The notes below the pieces were generated by a model, which saw only the letters and a list, made by a program, of their open reading frames with translations, was not told the DNA's origin and did no database searches. Both the position numbers and the translations under genes were made by a program. 8,089 nucleotides of DNA from Clostridiales bacterium (GTDB lineage Bacteria > Bacillota_A > Clostridia > Lachnospirales > Bianqueaceae), in contig JAHZBS010000104.1 in assembly GCA_019423265.1 (NCBI GenBank), positions 1-8,089 of the forward strand, given 5' to 3'. Shown here in pieces: positions 6,185 to 8,089 of the stretch (position 1 is its first letter; every line of letters begins with the position of its first letter).

Positions 6185-6240
6185 TGGTGCACCAACAGGG
6201 ACTCGAACCCGGGACCCGCTGATTAAGAGTCAGCTGCTCT
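6185..6240 (-). tRNA. 3' fragment of tRNA-Lys (anticodon CTT); 5' half missing - probable attachment-site remnant
   Basis: Read on the minus strand, the sequence runs from the end of the D-loop to an encoded CCA. The parts are D-stem 3' strand GAGC (6239-6236), anticodon stem GCTGA/TCAGC with loop CTCTTAA and anticodon CTT (6227-6225), variable loop, T-arm with TTCGAGT loop (6207-6201), acceptor 3' strand TTGGTGC, discriminator A, and CCA (6187-6185). The T-stem has one C-T mismatch (CCGGG against CCCTG). The matching acceptor 5' strand GCACCAA and a GCTC D-stem strand are absent upstream, where AT-rich DNA takes over, so this cannot fold as a tRNA. A 3' tRNA fragment with host-like DNA downstream and foreign-looking DNA upstream is the expected scar of an element that integrated into a tRNA-Lys gene; the restored gene would lie at the other end of the element, outside the window. 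Confidence 0.8.
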
Positions 6241-6294
6241 AACAACAGTAACAGGCTAAGAGAAACATATCAGCTGCTAAATCAATTCAATTTG

Positions 6295-6432
6295 TTAAAT
6301 TATTGTATTATGAAAATCTGCCCATGCAGGATTTTTCAATAAGCTCTCTCGAATATTCATCAGCGCTTTTACCGCTATCTTAAACTCAATCCGATTTTGT
6401 TTTCTGAGGACATATTGGTATTCTATCTTCTT
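6295..6432 (-). pseudogene. Possible decayed coding remnant downstream of the DUF1016 gene
   Basis: The minus frame is open for 45 codons between a TGA (6435-6433) and a TAA (6297-6295), with protein-like content (EYQYVLRKQNRIEFKIAVKA, then MNIRESLLKNPAWADFH). There is no credible start codon with a binding site. It may be the tail of a gene broken by integration or deletion near the element end. A short imperfect hairpin (about 6312-6337) overlaps its 3' part. The rest of 6241-6518 shows no gene. Confidence 0.22.
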
Positions 6433-6518
6433 TCAAAATATAATTTCTCCCTGTTTAATTCTACAATTTTTATTTCTCCTATTTATCTCTATAACTCCTT
6501 AATTCAATATCTATTTCT

Positions 6519-7577
6519 TTACTCCCCATTCCCCTGTAAAGCTGGATGCTGCAAAGAAAAAATTTCTTTCTGCCGCTCAATCTCTGCTTTCAGCTGCTCC
6601 TTCGTAGGCAAATAAGTAAGATATTTTGACATAAACAATCGATCATTATCATGAAGTACCGAATATCTGGCAATATCCTCATCAGTTTCTGAACACAGCA
6701 AAATCCCAATGGTGGGATTATCTCCTTGGCCTCGCTTTAAATCATCATACATGCGCACATACATATCAATTTGACCTACGTCCTGATGTGTGATCTTCCC
6801 CATCTTTAAATCAATAAGTACATAACATTTAAGTTCGATATTATAAAAAACAAGATCCAAATAGTAATCCGAAGTTTCCGTTACAATATGTTGCTGACGA
6901 GCCACGAACGCAAATCCTCTGCCTAACTCCATCAAAAAATCTCTAATATGTGAAAGAATAGCAGATTCTAAATCTCCCTCTAAATAAGTGTCCTCATTTT
7001 TGAATCCGAGGAATTCTGCAATCACTGGGCTTTTGATTAGTTCGAATTGATTTTTTTGAAATTCTGCGGTTTTCCGCTTCATTTCTTCAATTACAGCACC
7101 CTTTTCCGGGGTTTGAAGAAGTCTATGATAATATTGCGTACTGATATTGCGATCCAAGGTTCTTGAACTCCAGTTCTCATCAACTGCCTCTTTCATATAC
7201 CAATATCGTGCATTTTCATCCTGGACACGAAGAAGACTTCGAATATGCGTCCAATTAAGATTGTGAACGCATGCGTTCACAATCTGCTCATCAGGAAAAC
7301 ACTGATAAAACTTGATATAATAATGCAAATTTCTTTTGGAATAATTTTTGCCGAATTCTTTTGTCAAATCATCTGCCAATACAGAAATTAAACCTTTGCC
7401 GTACTCTGCACGTTCGTTGCTCCCCAATTCCTGCTCTACAATTCGTTTGCCAATATTCCAATAAGTAAGCAGCATTGCTTTACTGGAAGCACTATAGGCT
7501 GCTTCTTGACCAGAAGAAATAATGCTTTTAATTTCTATTATAACTGATTGGTATGGCGTCAAATGATTTTCCATCAT
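6519..7577 (-). CDS. DUF1016 / YhcG-family PD-(D/E)XK nuclease domain protein
   Basis: This 352-residue protein is of the standalone DUF1016 type: an N-terminal helical domain (about 10-165; YWNIGKRIVEQE, then GKGLISVLADDL, then SKRNLHYYIKFY) and a C-terminal PD-(D/E)XK nuclease-like domain (about 175-340). Core residues visible are D241 in YYLDLVFYN, D256-L-K258 in VLIDLKMGK (the family more often has E-L-K) and Q269 in VGQIDMYV; GFAFVARQQ at 221-229 is the family's usual lead-in. The family is frequent in mobile elements and near restriction or defence genes; its substrate is not firmly established. ATG 7577 is followed directly by ATG 7574; GAGG at 7585-7582 is 4 and 7 nt from them, so the second may be the true start. 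The gene has its own promoter at 7600-7628 and stands alone on the strand leading to the tRNA scar. AT-rich codon use differs from the transporter genes. Confidence 0.9.
   Translation of the reverse strand: MMENHLTPYQSVIIEIKSIISSGQEAAYSASSKAMLLTYWNIGKRIVEQELGSNERAEYGKGLISVLADDLTKEFGKNYSKRNLHYYIKFYQCFPDEQIVNACVHNLNWTHIRSLLRVQDENARYWYMKEAVDENWSSRTLDRNISTQYYHRLLQTPEKGAVIEEMKRKTAEFQKNQFELIKSPVIAEFLGFKNEDTYLEGDLESAILSHIRDFLMELGRGFAFVARQQHIVTETSDYYLDLVFYNIELKCYVLIDLKMGKITHQDVGQIDMYVRMYDDLKRGQGDNPTIGILLCSETDEDIARYSVLHDNDRLFMSKYLTYLPTKEQLKAEIERQKEIFSLQHPALQGNGE
7258..7285. repeat. Perfect 28-bp palindrome inside the DUF1016 gene
   Basis: The two 14-base arms (AGATTGTGAACGCA and its complement) meet without a spacer, centred on GCATGC. 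In the minus-strand gene it encodes about residues 99-107 (IVNACVHNL) without breaking the frame. A perfect 28-bp palindrome is far longer than chance predicts and can extrude as a cruciform or bind a dimeric protein. Confidence 0.9.
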
Positions 7578-7599
7578 ATTACCTCAATTTCCCATAATA

Positions 7600-7628
7600 A
7601 TTATATTTTAACTTGCTTTTCCTGTCAC
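7600..7628 (-). promoter_or_regulatory. Promoter of the DUF1016 gene
   Basis: On the minus strand GTGACA (7628-7623, 5 of 6) and a full-consensus TATAAT (7605-7600) are spaced by 17 bp. Initiation near 7593 leaves a very short leader before GAGG at 7585-7582. It makes the nuclease gene an independent, probably constitutive transcription unit. Confidence 0.7.
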
Positions 7629-7738
7629 ATCAAGACTCTTTCAAAAGCAGTATCTACTATAGCTGTACATGCTCTGGCCAAACTTTCTGGAAGATCAAGC
7701 GCATCTTCGTATCAGATACTCTTTACAGCATACCAAAG
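7628..7738 (-). other. Possible coding remnant upstream of the DUF1016 gene
   Basis: A minus-strand frame reads WYAVKSI, a TGA stop (7714-7712), then YEDALDLPESLARACTAI continuing to a stop at 7627-7625. The part after the stop is 28 codons, is regular in composition and looks protein-like, as if one point mutation had ended a larger reading frame. No family is recognised. Apart from this and the promoters at 7600-7628 and 7764-7792, the 330-bp gap 7578-7907 holds only the hairpin at 7832-7880. Confidence 0.2.
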
Positions 7739-7763
7739 TTAGAAAGTAGTATTTAATAAGGCA

Positions 7764-7792
7764 ATTATACGACAGCCATATTTTTTTGGCAA
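7764..7792 (-). promoter_or_regulatory. Near-consensus promoter without an obvious gene
   Basis: On the minus strand TTGCCA (7792-7787, 5 of 6) and TATAAT (7769-7764, 6 of 6) have the ideal 17-bp spacing. The transcript would start near 7757, about 180 bp upstream of the DUF1016 start, and reads through a region with no intact ORF. It may drive a small RNA, a lost gene, or a second longer mRNA of the nuclease gene. Confidence 0.6.
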
Positions 7793-7831
7793 CCAGAATG
7801 TCACATTTCCTCAATTCCAAATCACTATGCG

Positions 7832-7880
7832 CACAGGACACGCAAAAGCGCATGCTACCATGCGCTTTTGCCTGCCTGTG
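7832..7880. terminator. Large hairpin terminator downstream of the recombinase gene
   Basis: A perfect 13-bp stem (7842-7854 with 7859-7871, 4-nt loop) is extended across a small internal loop by CACAGG/CCTGTG (7832-7837 with 7875-7880). The core GCGCATG/CATGCGC is flanked by A4 and T4, so it can act in both directions, though the T-tract is short. It begins 28 bp past the recombinase stop codon on the minus strand and is the natural terminator for that gene. Confidence 0.65.
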
Positions 7881-7907
7881 TATCGTTTACCACTTAATGT
7901 TGTCTTT

Positions 7908-8089
7908 CTATGCTACTGTTCTGTTGCCAGTCTGCGTATTCTCTGAGAGATTCAAAAATTGTTTGTAGCTCATGGCGATCTCCACCTTGACTTCATATCC
8001 TCTTCCGATCTCAATGCGGCTGAACAATTGACTTAGTATGACTCTCCGGCGTTCCAGCGCTGCTGATTCATACTCATCCGCCCAGCCCT
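7908..8089 (-). CDS. C-terminus of a large serine site-specific recombinase (partial)
   Basis: The last 59 codons and a TAG stop (7910-7908) of a minus-strand gene enter from the right edge. The residues WADEYESAALERRRVILSQL, then FSRIEIGRGYEVKVEI and MSYKQFL, match the characteristic C-terminal pattern of clostridial resolvase/invertase-type large recombinases (WADEF...L..KR.I...LI..VEV.RGY...I.....YEQF). The catalytic serine domain lies outside the window. Such proteins excise and integrate mobile elements. It reads toward the DUF1016 gene and the tRNA-Lys scar, with a hairpin terminator after it. Its presence supports a mobile origin for 6241-8089, but whether it mobilises the tRNA-targeted element or a separate one cannot be told. 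Confidence 0.72.
   Translation of the reverse strand, partial: GWADEYESAALERRRVILSQLFSRIEIGRGYEVKVEIAMSYKQFLNLSENTQTGNRTVA

Larger units (their letters stand above)
6241..8089. mobile_element. Probable terminal part of an integrated element (tRNA-Lys boundary inward)
   Basis: The boundary is inferred at the break in the tRNA-Lys fragment. Beyond it the base composition becomes clearly AT-rich compared with the transporter locus. The only recognisable genes are a DUF1016-type nuclease and the end of a site-specific serine recombinase, both typical of integrative elements, with decayed coding scraps between. tRNA targeting is more usual for tyrosine integrases, so the recombinase may belong to a second, nested element. 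The other end is not in view. Confidence 0.45.

Noticed and set aside
6185..6300. Intact functional tRNA-Lys gene
   Set aside because: No 5' acceptor strand complementary to TTGGTGC and no GCTC D-stem strand exist upstream; the T-stem also has a mismatch.
6397..6615. Plus-strand open frame of 72 codons
   Set aside because: It overlaps the 3' end of the DUF1016 gene on the opposite strand and has only AT-rich low-complexity content without a binding site.
7548..7968. Plus-strand short frames around the DUF1016 promoter and the recombinase end
   Set aside because: They cover promoters, a hairpin and the antisense of the recombinase C-terminus, with no ribosome binding sites.
1..8089. CRISPR array
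   Set aside because: No regularly spaced direct repeats of CRISPR length were seen anywhere in the window.

Overview
The window looks like a chromosomal segment of a low-to-mid-GC Firmicute, most likely a gut Clostridia member (Oscillospiraceae-like). The reasons are strong AGGAGG-type ribosome binding sites, an LplA-type lipoprotein binding protein beside a YesM/YesN two-component pair, and a clostridial-type large serine recombinase. This placement is an inference; nothing in the window identifies a species.

Region 1 (1-5394) is GC-rich, ordinary host DNA carrying one carbohydrate-uptake locus. On the minus strand lie an extracellular solute-binding lipoprotein (99-1784), an intrinsic terminator or attenuator (54-88), and the first 14 codons of the next gene (1-42), probably the first permease of the same ABC transporter. 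Divergent from it on the plus strand are a YesM-family sensor histidine kinase (2028-3761) and a YesN-family AraC-type response regulator (3763-5394), one base apart. The kinase probably senses an extracellular cue and the regulator probably activates the divergent transporter. The 243-bp divergent region holds a tandem repeat (TGACGA-N4-CAA twice, 22 bp apart) directly against a weak -35 box of the binding-protein gene, as expected for an AraC-class activator.

Region 2 (5395-6240) is a composition transition with no large intact gene. It contains a perfect 12-bp hairpin, a degraded minus-strand coding remnant, and a compact self-contained unit with promoter, Shine-Dalgarno, a 32-codon hydrophobic peptide ORF and a strong bidirectional terminator (5877-6092). 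Next come a minus-strand terminator and the 3' part of a tRNA-Lys(CTT) gene whose 5' half is missing. A displaced 3' tRNA fragment is the classic scar of an integrative element.

Region 3 (6241-8089) is clearly AT-rich and probably the end of that element. It holds a DUF1016/YhcG-family PD-(D/E)XK nuclease-like gene (6519-7577) with its own near-consensus promoter and a perfect 28-bp palindrome inside its coding sequence. It also has a second near-consensus promoter with no clear gene, a large hairpin terminator, and the C-terminal 59 codons of a serine recombinase running off the right edge. The points most worth following up are the tRNA attachment scar, the small-peptide unit (type I toxin-like), the operator repeats and the coding palindrome.
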